Assembly (NCBI RefSeq): GCF_050596425.1
Contig: NZ_CP192292.1
Span: 1,240,001-1,304,000, forward strand
Origin: G963665925 sp050596425
GTDB lineage: Bacteria > Bacillota > Clostridia > Peptostreptococcales > Acidaminobacteraceae
Direction: 5' to 3'
Length of the DNA: 64,000 bases
The notes under the pieces were generated by a model. That model was given only the letters and a program-made list of their open reading frames with translations. It searched no databases and was not told where the DNA came from. The translations under genes and the position numbers were made by a program. This document shows, piece by piece, positions 1-8,547 of the stretch. How positions within the stretch are numbered: position 1 is the first letter of the stretch; the number at the start of each line of letters is the position of its first letter.

Positions 1-423
1 CATGGTCTTGCATTCAAGCCGGGCAAGCCCACTCTAATAGCGGATACGCCAAAGGCTTTGATTCTTGGTTTGCCAGGTCATCCTGTTTCAGCCCTCATGG
101 TCATGGATACTATAGGAAGACGTCTGCTGAATGGGATTTGGAATGTGAATATTGAAAAGAGACACACCATAAAGGGTCGCCTGACAGAACCTGTCATACC
201 AGCCAAGGGCAGAGACACTTGTCAAATGGTATTTGTGCAAAGCACAGAAAGGGGGCTAGAGGTCAAGCCACATCAAGGCAAATCGGGCATGATCTCCTGG
301 ATGGGATATTCAGATGGATATATTCTAGTCCCTTATAAGGCCGGCAAACTTGAATCGGGTTCAGTGGTGACTGTGTATTTATGGGATAATAATAGTCCTT
401 TGATCCAAAACGAATGGATTTAG
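1..423 (+). CDS. moeA: Molybdopterin molybdenumtransferase, C-terminal part (5' truncated by window)
   Basis: Reading frame 1 is open from the first base to the TAG at 421-423, so the gene begins upstream of the window. The visible part carries the MoeA signature GKPTLIADTPKALILGLPGHP followed by VSALMV, then the C-terminal beta-barrel domain (domain IV) with GRDTCQMVFV and GKSGMISWMGYSDGY. MoeA inserts molybdate into adenylylated molybdopterin, the last step of molybdenum cofactor synthesis in the cytoplasm. The downstream formate/nitrite channel would fit a molybdoenzyme context such as formate dehydrogenase or nitrate reductase, but that link is inference. A MoeA used for tungsten cannot be excluded. 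Confidence 0.9.
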   Translation, partial: HGLAFKPGKPTLIADTPKALILGLPGHPVSALMVMDTIGRRLLNGIWNVNIEKRHTIKGRLTEPVIPAKGRDTCQMVFVQSTERGLEVKPHQGKSGMISWMGYSDGYILVPYKAGKLESGSVVTVYLWDNNSPLIQNEWI

Positions 424-660
424 TGGCGTTTTCTCATAACAAGTTGTAATATTTCAACAAGAGGAAAAAAGCTTCAAATTGAAGGAATAATCAGAAAATA
501 AGGTTTTTTGAGCGAATAAGACATGGTTAAGTTATAGGATTCATACATTTTATCGTAAATATTCTGCATTGGATTTATGCGCCCCCTCCCCTAGTATAAG
601 AAATGGAAAGCTGGTTACATGTTAAGCGTTTTGTATAACATCTTTAAGGGGGAGGAAACA

Positions 661-1479
661 ATGAGTAAGAATTTATTGGCACCATCTGAAATTGCTGAAA
701 AAATGTTGGATGTATCTGTCAAAAAAGCGAGGAACACGTTCGGGAACATGTTCCTTCTAGGGGTTATGGCCGGAATATTCATCGCAATTGGTGGGGCGGC
801 AGCAACCGTTATGTGGGGCACCACAGGGGACTTAGGTCTTTCAAAATACCTGGGTGCGGCTGTGTTTCCGGTGGGACTCATTCTGGTTATAATCGCCGGT
901 GGAGAATTGTTTACGGGGAACAATTTAATGACACTGGGACTTATGAATGGGAAAATCACACCAGGTGAGTTGATGAAAAATTGGTGTGCCATCTATTCAG
1001 GCAACTTTTTAGGCTCTATACTGATTGCAGTTTTGGTTTATAAGGGGCAATTGTGGGGGAGTGCAGATGGTTTAAATCTCATAGGCCAAAAAGCTGTAGC
1101 CATTGCAAGTGCAAAAGCAGGACATTCTTTTTCAGTGGCTTTTTACAGAGCCGTATTATGCAATATTGTGGTTGTTCTAGCCGTTTGGATGGCTCTTGGA
1201 GCTTCAACGGTTCAGGGCAAGGTCCTTACTTTGTGGTTCCCGGTCAGTGCCTTTGTAATGTCCGGCTATGAGCACGTGATTGCAAATATGTTTTTTATAC
1301 CTGTGGGCATGTTTTATGGAGCGCCAGTGACATGGAGCGGCATGATTGTATCTAACTTTATTCCGGTAACCCTTGGAAATATCATTGGTGGCGGTGTCGT
1401 TGTGCCAGTTGCCTACCATTTCATCTATCTTCACGGGCGAAGGAATCGGGATGGTAAAGATTTAAAAATTGCAGCCTAA
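661..1479 (+). CDS. Formate/nitrite transporter (FNT) family channel
   Basis: A 272-residue integral membrane protein of the FocA/NirC/FdhC family, pentameric channels that pass formate, nitrite or hydrosulfide across the cytoplasmic membrane. About six hydrophobic segments are visible. The conserved FNT loop GGELFTGNNLM follows the third one and the late NMFFIPVGMFYG segment is present. ATG 661 is chosen over the in-frame upstream ATG because AAGGGGGAGG lies about 6 nt before it. It stands alone between moeA and a hairpin terminator at 1556-1603. The substrate cannot be told from sequence; the moeA neighbour weakly favours formate or nitrite. Confidence 0.92.
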   Translation: MSKNLLAPSEIAEKMLDVSVKKARNTFGNMFLLGVMAGIFIAIGGAAATVMWGTTGDLGLSKYLGAAVFPVGLILVIIAGGELFTGNNLMTLGLMNGKITPGELMKNWCAIYSGNFLGSILIAVLVYKGQLWGSADGLNLIGQKAVAIASAKAGHSFSVAFYRAVLCNIVVVLAVWMALGASTVQGKVLTLWFPVSAFVMSGYEHVIANMFFIPVGMFYGAPVTWSGMIVSNFIPVTLGNIIGGGVVVPVAYHFIYLHGRRNRDGKDLKIAA

Positions 1480-1555
1480 AAGATCAGGTGAATTGAGAAA
1501 GGCCCATCATTCGGGCTCAATCTACAAGAATTAATAGGATATATGAAGTCATGAG

Positions 1556-1605
1556 AGTCCGCCAAGAAAAGGGTGAAAGATCCCTGGTCAGGGCGGACTT
1601 TTTAT
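1556..1605 (+). terminator. Intrinsic terminator after the FNT gene
   Basis: AGTCCGCC (1556-1563) pairs perfectly with GGCGGACT (1592-1599) and is followed by a T tract. A small inner stem AGGG/CCCT lies in the loop. A weaker GCCC/GGGC hairpin precedes it at about 1502-1516. Confidence 0.75.
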
Positions 1606-1615
1606 ATCACATTTC

Positions 1616-1644
1616 TTGTATTATGTTAACTCCTCATGTATACT
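1616..1644 (+). promoter_or_regulatory. Sigma70-type promoter for the murB operon
   Basis: TTGTAT (1616-1621) and TATACT (1639-1644) are separated by exactly 17 bp. They lie directly after the upstream terminator and about 110 bp before the murB start. Confidence 0.7.
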
Positions 1645-1753
1645 ATTATGAACATGTTTTTGAAAATAAACTGAATCGTAACGACATTAAGAGAAAGACA
1701 TTATATAATAAAGTTTGAAAAGCGCTTAAAGTATGTACCATAAGGAGTAAAAT

Positions 1754-2665
1754 GTGATCAAATCAACAGCTGATGCACTTCTAAAATCGTTAAGACCAGA
1801 AATTGTTTATATAGATGAACCGATGAACAAACACACGTCATTTAAAATTGGTGGACCAGCCGATGTGCTTGTCATGCCTCAGACAGTAGAAGACGTTAAA
1901 TGTGTTTTGGACATTTGTAAGGAACACGCCTGTCCATGCCATATTGTTGGCAATGGAAGCAACCTGCTTGTAGGAGATGATGGCATTAGAGGTGTCGTTC
2001 TCAAACTCTCTGAAAACTTCAGTGGCGTAGAGATTGAGGGAGACAAAGTCAAAGCAAAATCAGGTATTCTTTTGTCTCAACTATCAAATAGGGTTGTAGA
2101 AAAATCATTAGGCGGATTTGAATTTGCTTCGGGTATACCAGGCACTTTAGGTGGCGCAGTCTTTATGAATGCAGGTGCCTATGGTGGAGAGATGAAAGAC
2201 GTGGTTCGAGAGGTTACTGTCCTTACTCAAAGTGGTGAAGTCAAGACCCTATCGAATGAAGAGTTGGATTTCGGGTATAGAAGAAGTGCAATCCAAAGAG
2301 AAAAACACATTGTTTTGGAAGTTTCTATGGAACTTACAGAAAAACCGTATGACGACATTAAAAATATTATAGATGATTTGACGCACAAGCGTACAACAAA
2401 ACAGCCCCTGAGCCTACCGAGCGCAGGATCAACATTCAAGAGACCAGAAGGTTATTATGCTGGTAAACTGATTGATGATGCAGGCCTTCGAGGGATTCGC
2501 TATGGGGATGCGCAGGTATCAGAACTGCACTGTGGTTTCATTGTCAACAGAGGCAAGGCCACGAGTGAAGATGTTTTAACACTGATCAGTCTGGTTCAAA
2601 AAGTTGTATATGATAAGTTTGGTGTCGAGCTCGAACCCGAGGTACGGTTATTCGGGAAGGAATAA
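1754..2665 (+). CDS. murB: UDP-N-acetylenolpyruvoylglucosamine reductase
   Basis: This flavoprotein reduces UDP-GlcNAc-enolpyruvate to UDP-MurNAc with NADPH, the second committed step of peptidoglycan synthesis. The 303 residues show the FAD-binding type I MurB pattern: HTSFKIGGPAD near residue 25, VGNGSNLLV near 67, GIPGTLGGAVFMNAGAYGGE around 127, FGYRRS, and SAGSTFKRPEGYYAGKLID in the C-terminal domain. The start is GTG 1754. The overlapping ATG at 1752 runs straight into a stop, and AAGGAG at 1743-1747 is well placed. It is the first gene of an operon with the PHP hydrolase, rapZ and yvcK, a common Clostridia arrangement. Confidence 0.97.
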   Translation: MIKSTADALLKSLRPEIVYIDEPMNKHTSFKIGGPADVLVMPQTVEDVKCVLDICKEHACPCHIVGNGSNLLVGDDGIRGVVLKLSENFSGVEIEGDKVKAKSGILLSQLSNRVVEKSLGGFEFASGIPGTLGGAVFMNAGAYGGEMKDVVREVTVLTQSGEVKTLSNEELDFGYRRSAIQREKHIVLEVSMELTEKPYDDIKNIIDDLTHKRTTKQPLSLPSAGSTFKRPEGYYAGKLIDDAGLRGIRYGDAQVSELHCGFIVNRGKATSEDVLTLISLVQKVVYDKFGVELEPEVRLFGKE

Positions 2666-2668
2666 GGT

Positions 2669-3400
2669 ATGAGAATTCTTTCAGATTACCACACACACAC
2701 AACATATAGCCACGGAATAGGCACAATTGAAGAGAATGTTGAGGCCGCTAGAAAAGTTGGTCTTAAAATACTCGCTATCAGTGATCATGGTCCAGGACAT
2801 ATGGGCTTTGGCATTAAAAAGCGTAAGTATAAAGAAATGAGACAGGTTATTGACGAAATGAATGCCAAATACGATGACATTGAAGTTTTACTTGGTCTTG
2901 AGGCCAATGTCCTTGATGTTGACGGACACCTTGATGTTGACGAGGAAATTCTAAAACTCAATGATATTTTGCTGGCGGGCTACCACTTTGGAAGTCGGCC
3001 TGTTCGTCTTGTTAGAGATATGATCCACCATGCAAATAACTACTTTAGTAAAGAGGGCGTGGCAAATAAAAAGCTTATGGAAGCCAATACGGTTTCCCTT
3101 ATTAATGCCATGAAACGGTATGACATTGATATTCTCACGCATCCCGGTGCAAAAGGCCCCATTGATGTCAAGCGTGTGGCTCAGGTTGCATCTGAGACAA
3201 ACACAGCTCTTGAAATCAATGCCAGTCATGGTTTTTTAACACTTGACCAAATCAAGGAAGCCATGGCTTATGATATAAAGTTTTCTATTAACAGTGATGC
3301 CCATCATCCAAGGGACATAGGAAATTTTAAAAAGGCAATCGATCGGGCAAATGCAGCTGGTTTAAGTTATGATAGGGTTATTAATGCCGTAGAATCATAG
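2669..3400 (+). CDS. PHP-domain phosphoesterase (YcdX-like)
   Basis: A 243-residue polymerase-and-histidinol-phosphatase (PHP) domain hydrolase. Metal-binding motifs are visible: DYHTHTTYSHG with H8 and H10, ISDHGPGH near residue 38, the Glu of LLGLEANVLD, H127-region HPGAK, and the closing NSDAHHPRDIG. It starts 3 bp after murB, so it is translationally close to it. Proteins of this family at this position in Clostridia are annotated as histidinol phosphatase-like or YcdX-like. The substrate is not known here, and a role in the histidine pathway is unlikely because no his genes are nearby. Confidence 0.88.
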   Translation: MRILSDYHTHTTYSHGIGTIEENVEAARKVGLKILAISDHGPGHMGFGIKKRKYKEMRQVIDEMNAKYDDIEVLLGLEANVLDVDGHLDVDEEILKLNDILLAGYHFGSRPVRLVRDMIHHANNYFSKEGVANKKLMEANTVSLINAMKRYDIDILTHPGAKGPIDVKRVAQVASETNTALEINASHGFLTLDQIKEAMAYDIKFSINSDAHHPRDIGNFKKAIDRANAAGLSYDRVINAVES

Positions 3401-3454
3401 ATGAGAGACTTACGCCTTGGAATTGTTAATATTAGCCTAAGTTAGGAGACTTAT

Positions 3455-4306
3455 ATGGAACTGGTGATTATAACAGGCATGTCTGGCGCCGGAAGAAGCC
3501 AGGCTATGAAAGTGCTAGAGGATTTTGGTTATTACTGCATAGACAATTTACCCCCAGTTCTGATTCACCGGTTTGTTGCACTTTGTAATCAGAACACAGA
3601 AGACATTGAAAAGCTTGCCCTTGTAACAGATATTCGAGGGGGCGTATTCTTTAAGGACCTTCAAAAAGAAATGGAAAATCTAAAGGCAAATGGCCTTGAC
3701 TTCAAACTCTTGTTCTTGGATTCTTCAGACAAGGTTCTTATCAAGCGCTTTAAAGAAGCTAGACGGTCGCATCCTCTTAATCCAAATGGCTCCATTGAGT
3801 CAGGCATTGAAGAAGAGCGTGTTAAGCTTTCGAAGTTAAGAGAAATGGCGGACACGATTATTGACACAAGTGGTTACAACATCAGTCAATTCAAAAGTGA
3901 AATGTCAAAAATATTTAGGGAAGACACAGAGCAATCGAATATGTCTATTTCCATCATGAGTTTTGGCTTTAAAAAAGGCATTCCTCTTGATGCGGATTTT
4001 GTTTTTGATGCGAGGTTCCTCCCCAATCCATTTTACGTAGAAGAGCTAAGAATTCAAACAGGCAATGACAAAGACGTACAGGACTATGTTATGTCTTTTC
4101 AGGAAAGCCATGATTTCTATAATCAAATTGTGAGCATGGTGCAAACAATTCTTCCTCTTTGTGAAAAAGAAGGGCGTGCCCAGCTTATTATAGCCATTGG
4201 TTGCACAGGGGGACAACACAGGTCAGTGACCCTTTCAAACCGGCTGTATGCAGAACTAAAGGGACATAAATACACGGTTGGCATTACCCACCGTGAAATT
4301 CGATAG
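3455..4306 (+). CDS. rapZ: RapZ/YvcJ family nucleotide-binding protein
   Basis: A 283-residue P-loop protein of the RapZ (E. coli) / YvcJ (B. subtilis) family. The family binds nucleotides or GlcN6P and, in enterobacteria, steers small RNAs to RNase E; in Firmicutes the role is less clear. Visible are the N-terminal P-loop GMSGAGRS (residues 8-15), YCIDNLPP, DIRGG, RRSHPL, and the highly conserved C-terminal GCTGGQHRSVTLSN. The Walker A lysine is arginine (R14). ATG 3455 follows TTAGGAG. It sits 14 bp before yvcK, the usual partner, and the two are probably cotranscribed from the murB promoter. Confidence 0.95.
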   Translation: MELVIITGMSGAGRSQAMKVLEDFGYYCIDNLPPVLIHRFVALCNQNTEDIEKLALVTDIRGGVFFKDLQKEMENLKANGLDFKLLFLDSSDKVLIKRFKEARRSHPLNPNGSIESGIEEERVKLSKLREMADTIIDTSGYNISQFKSEMSKIFREDTEQSNMSISIMSFGFKKGIPLDADFVFDARFLPNPFYVEELRIQTGNDKDVQDYVMSFQESHDFYNQIVSMVQTILPLCEKEGRAQLIIAIGCTGGQHRSVTLSNRLYAELKGHKYTVGITHREIR

Positions 4307-4320
4307 AATTAGGTGTTGTT

Positions 4321-5319
4321 ATGGAAACGGAAACAAAGATTGTTGCACTTGGTGGAGGAACGGGTTTATCCATTCTCCTAAGGGGCCTTAAAAAAGTAAC
4401 ATCAGATGTAACAGCTATAGTTTCAGTTGCTGATGACGGCGGTGGTTCCGGGGTTTTACGCGAAGATTTAGGTATGCTTCCACCGGGCGATATACGTAGC
4501 TGTATTTTGGCGCTGGCGAACACAGAACCAATTATGGAAGACCTAATAAAATACAGATTTCAAGAGGGCGGTCTCAAGGGGCAGAGCTTTGGAAATCTCC
4601 TTATAGCGGCCCTTGTTGGTATATCAGGAAGCTTTGAGGGCGCCGTTGAAAAAATCAGTGACATCGTTGCAATAACAGGACGGGTTTTGCCTGTCACACC
4701 GTCAGAGATGACCCTTGTGGCAGAACTTGAAGATGGCAGTCGGGTGGTTGGCGAGTCCATGATTCCTGTAAAGGTTTTGGAGTCGGGGCAGTCTATCCGT
4801 AAAATCCGAACCAAGGAAAGGCATATTAAGCCTTTGTCAGATGCCATAAAAGCCATTGAAGAGGCAGATATTCTCGTTATGGGACCGGGAAGTTTATACA
4901 CGAGTATTATTCCCAACCTTCTGGTGGATGATGTGACCGAAGCAATTTGCAAATCTAAAGCCAAGCGAGTCTATATCCCCAATATCATGACTCAGCCAGG
5001 AGAGACGGATGACTATACTGTTAGAGACCATGTTCAAGCCCTGGTGGATCATGGAAGCAGTGAAATGATAGACCTTGTCCTCGTCAATGATACACGGGTT
5101 GATGACATTGATCTGGAATATTATGAAGCGGAAGGGTCCACACCAGTTTACTTAACGGATGAGGATAAGACGTATTTGGATAATCTCAGCATTGGATATA
5201 GAACGGAAGACTTCATGCTGATTGACAAGGGCTATGTGAAACATGACGCCCAGAAAATTGCAAAATGTCTTGTGGAACTGGTTGGAACAAAGATATATAG
5301 AAAAGAAGATGAAGACTAG
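4321..5319 (+). CDS. yvcK: YvcK family gluconeogenesis factor / UDP-sugar-binding protein
   Basis: A 332-residue CofD-like Rossmann protein. In B. subtilis YvcK is needed for growth on gluconeogenic carbon sources and for cell shape, and it binds UDP-sugars. The signature GGGTGLSILLRGLK is at residues 11-24, followed by TAIVSVADDGGGSGVLR, PPGDIRSCILAL, MGPGSLYTSIIPNLLV and IMTQPGETDDYT. It is the last gene before the terminator at 5326-5357, and its partner whiA lies one transcription unit downstream. It could be mistaken for a CofD LPPG:FO transferase, but YvcK length and motifs fit better. Confidence 0.95.
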   Translation: METETKIVALGGGTGLSILLRGLKKVTSDVTAIVSVADDGGGSGVLREDLGMLPPGDIRSCILALANTEPIMEDLIKYRFQEGGLKGQSFGNLLIAALVGISGSFEGAVEKISDIVAITGRVLPVTPSEMTLVAELEDGSRVVGESMIPVKVLESGQSIRKIRTKERHIKPLSDAIKAIEEADILVMGPGSLYTSIIPNLLVDDVTEAICKSKAKRVYIPNIMTQPGETDDYTVRDHVQALVDHGSSEMIDLVLVNDTRVDDIDLEYYEAEGSTPVYLTDEDKTYLDNLSIGYRTEDFMLIDKGYVKHDAQKIAKCLVELVGTKIYRKEDED

Positions 5320-5325
5320 CAGGGG

Positions 5326-5357
5326 CCTGTTTGTGTATTACAAACAGGTTCTTTTAT
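5326..5357 (+). terminator. Intrinsic terminator of the murB-yvcK unit
   Basis: CCTGTTTGT (5326-5334) and ACAAACAGG (5340-5348) form a perfect 9-bp stem with a 5-nt loop, followed by TTCTTTTATTT. Confidence 0.8.
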
Positions 5358-5526
5358 TTAGATAACCCCTACTTGGAAAACGTTTTCTGTGGTAATATGA
5401 GAAATGAATAGGTTTTATTTCAATATTTTGTGGCAAAACAGGACTTTAGACTTTAAGTAAAATTAACATTGGTGTGTTATAATGCTCCAAGTGGGACAAG
5501 GCCTGCCTTATATTGCATGTGGTGTG

Positions 5527-5555
5527 TTTTAAATTCTACCTTTGTATGGTATACT
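5527..5555 (+). promoter_or_regulatory. Candidate extended -10 promoter for the NUDIX-whiA unit
   Basis: TGGTATACT (5547-5555) is an extended -10 element. The matching -35 region is poor (TTTTAA near 5527). A second TATAAT lies at 5478-5483. Either could start the downstream operon about 45-115 bp before the NUDIX gene. Confidence 0.45.
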
Positions 5556-5599
5556 AATTAGATAAAAGCACCTAAGAAGCAATAAGGAAGTGAAGCCCT

Positions 5600-6019
5600 G
5601 TGAAAACAGTCACAAGTGCAGGTGGGGTCGTCTTTCTGGGGAACTCTGTCCTCATGCTTCGGAAGTTCAACGGAGATTGGGTCCTTCCGAAGGGGAAAGT
5701 GGAATCAGGCGAATCCACAGAACAAACCGCGCTTCGAGAAGTTAGGGAAGAAACGGGCGTTAAAGGACGAATTATAGAATTTCTCGGTGAGACGAACTAT
5801 AGATTTAAAAACTGCTGGAGCCAAAACGAAGTCATTGAAAAAAGAGTTCTGTGGTATATTATGGAGGCCAAAACCACCCATACCGTGCCACAAAAAGAAG
5901 AAGGCTTTGTAGAAGCAAAATTTATTCATATTAACAGGATCGATGAAACTGTCAAATATGATGACGAAAAAGATATGATAGAAAATGCAATCCGCATCTA
6001 TCAGTATTCGAAAGAGTGA
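5600..6019 (+). CDS. NUDIX hydrolase
   Basis: A 139-residue NUDIX hydrolase. The Nudix box is complete: GKVESGE...ALREVREETGV at about residues 33-55, matching GX5EX7REUXEEXGU. Such enzymes cleave nucleoside diphosphates linked to another moiety (for example Ap4A, oxidised dNTPs or NDP-sugars); the substrate is not predictable. The start is GTG 5600 after GGAAG. It begins a unit with whiA (6 bp gap) and HPr. Some Clostridia and Actinobacteria keep a NUDIX gene next to whiA, so the position may be conserved. Confidence 0.9.
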   Translation: MKTVTSAGGVVFLGNSVLMLRKFNGDWVLPKGKVESGESTEQTALREVREETGVKGRIIEFLGETNYRFKNCWSQNEVIEKRVLWYIMEAKTTHTVPQKEEGFVEAKFIHINRIDETVKYDDEKDMIENAIRIYQYSKE

Positions 6020-6025
6020 TGAAAC

Positions 6026-6961
6026 ATGTCGTTTTCTTCTACGACTAAAAATGAGCTCTCAAGGATTAGATCAGAAGGGCCATGCTGTCAAATGGCAGAG
6101 CTTTCAGCTCTTATTAGGACCAGCGGCACGATTATGTTAAAAGGATTGTCCCGGACTGACCTAAACATATTAACTGAGAATCCTGCAATAGCTCGATTAA
6201 TTTTTACGTTTTTTAAGAAAAATTTCAGTATCCACACAGAAGTGGTTGTGCAAAAGAATAAAACCCTTAAAAAAGGAAACGCCTACCAAATTCATATTGA
6301 AGATGCAGGCGATATTTTGAGAGCGCTGGGTATACTTGTTGATGTAGATGGTTTTTCAGGTATAAATGACCAAGTGCCCCTTTTCCTTTTGAAGGATTCT
6401 TGTTGCAAACGAGCATATATCAGAGGCGCCTTTCTAGGCGGTGGGTCTGTAAGTGATCCCGAAAAGGGCTATCACCTGGAGTTTATCACCCACAGTGAAG
6501 AATACGGAAACTCTCTGAAAGAACTCATAAATGAGTTTGGGCTGGAGTCAAAATTGATTGATAGAAAGTCCAATCACATTGTATATCTAAAAGAAGGTGA
6601 CCAAATCGTAGACTTGCTGAACATTATTGGTGCCCACAAGGCCCTTCTCGACTTTGAAAATGTGAGAATTGTAAAGCAAATGCGAAACGATGTCAATCGC
6701 CTGGTAAACTGTGAAACCGCGAACCTGAATAAAACTGTTAATGCAGCTATGAAGCAGGTTCAAGATATAAATTTAATCAAGTCTGTGGTTGGACTGGGTG
6801 CCTTGCCAGATGGGTTATCAGAGCTGGCAGAGTTAAGACTGGAACAACCAGAGGCGAGTCTTAAAGAACTTGGGGAGATGCTTGATCCACCTGTAGGTAA
6901 GTCGGGGGTCAATCATAGGTTCAAGAAAATACACAAATTTGCGGAGAGTCTCGTTAATTAG
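6026..6961 (+). CDS. whiA: WhiA DNA-binding protein
   Basis: A 311-residue WhiA protein: N-terminal degenerate LAGLIDADG homing-endonuclease fold (about 20-210, with RAYIRGAFLGGGSVSDPEKG typical) and a C-terminal helix-turn-helix (about 220-311, NRLVNCETANLNKTV and the closing GVNHRFKKIHKFAE). In Streptomyces it drives sporulation genes; in Bacillus it binds DNA and affects chromosome segregation and division. The genomic company of rapZ, yvcK and HPr is the typical Firmicutes one. The start ATG 6026 lies 6 bp after the NUDIX stop. Confidence 0.96.
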   Translation: MSFSSTTKNELSRIRSEGPCCQMAELSALIRTSGTIMLKGLSRTDLNILTENPAIARLIFTFFKKNFSIHTEVVVQKNKTLKKGNAYQIHIEDAGDILRALGILVDVDGFSGINDQVPLFLLKDSCCKRAYIRGAFLGGGSVSDPEKGYHLEFITHSEEYGNSLKELINEFGLESKLIDRKSNHIVYLKEGDQIVDLLNIIGAHKALLDFENVRIVKQMRNDVNRLVNCETANLNKTVNAAMKQVQDINLIKSVVGLGALPDGLSELAELRLEQPEASLKELGEMLDPPVGKSGVNHRFKKIHKFAESLVN

Positions 6962-6975
6962 GAAGGTGGATCGAA

Positions 6976-7242
6976 ATGATCAAAAAAACACTTAACATCA
7001 CGAATGATTCCGGCCTTCATGCTAGGGCTGCCGGTAGATTCGTAGAAATGACAAATCAATTTAGTTCTGAAATTTATGTTGCAAAAGAACATATCATGAT
7101 CGACGGCAAGAGCATCATGGGTATTATTTCAATGGGCGTTCATAAAGGGGACGAAATTGAAGTGACAATTGAAGGCGTAGATGAACGCGAAGCTATGGAT
7201 GCTATAGAAAATCTTATTGTAAATGAATTGGCAAATCTGTAA
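6976..7242 (+). CDS. ptsH: HPr family phosphocarrier
   Basis: An 88-residue HPr. It keeps both regulatory sites: His15 in SGLHARAA (enzyme I phosphorylation, used to feed PTS permeases) and Ser46 in DGKSIMG (HPr kinase site used for CcpA-dependent catabolite repression in Firmicutes). The usual proline after Arg17 (HARPA) is alanine here. ATG 6976 follows GGAAGGTGG with good spacing. It is placed after whiA as in many Clostridia. Retention of both sites argues for a working HPr rather than a Crh-type paralogue, which lacks His15. No enzyme I or HprK lies in the window. Confidence 0.93.
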   Translation: MIKKTLNITNDSGLHARAAGRFVEMTNQFSSEIYVAKEHIMIDGKSIMGIISMGVHKGDEIEVTIEGVDEREAMDAIENLIVNELANL

Positions 7243-7319
7243 TAAAAAGGTGCAATCATTGGAATTACAGGATTTTGACACCACACACATAAGATGCAGC
7301 AGATGGAGGTCCTGAGTTG

Positions 7320-8465
7320 ATGAAACGAATACCAAGGGGTATTGACGCGCTTAAATCTGGGATGATTCTTGGGGAAACTATTTTTGATTCTTCAGGCAAT
7401 ACGCTTTTGTCAGATGGAATTATATTGAGACAGGCGTACATTGAAAAAATCAAGGGTCTTGGATATTTGTCAGTACAAATTCAGGTTGAAGCAAATGAGA
7501 CAGTGAAAGTAGAACAAGAAATTGAAAATAAAGACGACTCTGCTGCTTCGAGAGACCTAATTATTCGGACAACACGGGAAGAAGCTACAGTGCTTGTTAA
7601 GTCATGCATGAAAAATGTGTCGGTGGATACAGAGATTGATGTTGATAAACTCTATTTAATTGTCAATACAATTATAGATGAGATATTTTCAAGTGAAGAA
7701 ATCACAGTAAACTTAGCTAACCTCAAATCAGTGGACGAGTATGTTTTTGAACACTCGGTTAATGTCTGTATTTTATCGGTTATATGCGGTATTTACATGG
7801 GCTTTAACAAGGTCCGTCTGGTTGAGCTTGGAATAGGAGCCCTCCTACATGATATAGGCAAGGGACTGATTTCCCAGGAAACACTCAACAAACCGGGCAC
7901 TCTGACATCAGATGAGTTTGATGAAATCAAGAAACACACAATTCTTGGTTATGAGGCCCTTAAACGGATTCCAAATATCACAGAAACATCGGCGTGTGTT
8001 GCCCTATATCATCATGAACGCTTCGACGGTGCCGGCTATCCAACCGGGAAAAAGGCTCAGAACATTCATGTGTATGCAAAAATTGTTGCTGTGGCAGATG
8101 TTTTTGATGCCATAACATCAGATCGCGTTTATGGGGCAAAAGAGAATCCCTATAAGGCCATGGAGTATATTCTAAAGTCCAGCGAAGCGCATTTTGACAA
8201 GGAAATTGTCAGAGTCTTCCTCAAAGCTGTAGGGTATTATCCACTTGGACTGAATGTAATATTAAGCACAGGTGAGTATGGCATGGTCACTAAAAAAGAT
8301 CGAGACTTGCCAACGGTTAGAGTGCTTATTGACAGTCGACTTCGTCCAATAAAAGGATACTATGAAGTGGACCTTAGAAAAAATCCAAAAGTAAGAATTC
8401 ATGATATAGATCCACACAGAAAGCAAATGGGATACAGTCAATTAAATGATGGGATCTCAGGGTAG
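7320..8465 (+). CDS. HD-GYP domain c-di-GMP phosphodiesterase
   Basis: A 381-residue cytoplasmic protein. The N-terminal ~120 residues are a small regulatory region of unknown type. Residues about 130-310 form an HD-GYP domain: EHSVNVC, LLHDIGKG (HD), HHERFDGAGYP (HHExxDGxGYP), ADVFDAITSDRVY. HD-GYP enzymes hydrolyse cyclic di-GMP to pGpG or GMP. ATG 7320 is preferred over TTG 7317 because GGAGGT at 7305-7310 is spaced 9 nt from it. The metal ligands look complete, so it is probably active. It ends the whiA/HPr unit at the terminator 8487-8503. Confidence 0.93.
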   Translation: MKRIPRGIDALKSGMILGETIFDSSGNTLLSDGIILRQAYIEKIKGLGYLSVQIQVEANETVKVEQEIENKDDSAASRDLIIRTTREEATVLVKSCMKNVSVDTEIDVDKLYLIVNTIIDEIFSSEEITVNLANLKSVDEYVFEHSVNVCILSVICGIYMGFNKVRLVELGIGALLHDIGKGLISQETLNKPGTLTSDEFDEIKKHTILGYEALKRIPNITETSACVALYHHERFDGAGYPTGKKAQNIHVYAKIVAVADVFDAITSDRVYGAKENPYKAMEYILKSSEAHFDKEIVRVFLKAVGYYPLGLNVILSTGEYGMVTKKDRDLPTVRVLIDSRLRPIKGYYEVDLRKNPKVRIHDIDPHRKQMGYSQLNDGISG

Positions 8466-8486
8466 AGAAGAATATACAACGCTGAG

Positions 8487-8506
8487 GCACCTCGATGAGG
8501 TGCTTT
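8487..8506 (+). terminator. Hairpin after the HD-GYP gene
   Basis: GCACCTC (8487-8493) pairs with GAGGTGC (8497-8503) over a 3-nt loop and is followed by TTTC. The T run is short, so termination may be partial and allow read-through into the next gene. Confidence 0.55.
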
Positions 8507-8547
8507 CAAATTGTTGACTAAAATACGATGCATTGGAGGCACGACAT

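Noticed and set aside
4560..4964. 134-codon minus-strand ORF inside yvcK
   Set aside because: Antisense shadow with no ribosome site or recognisable motif.
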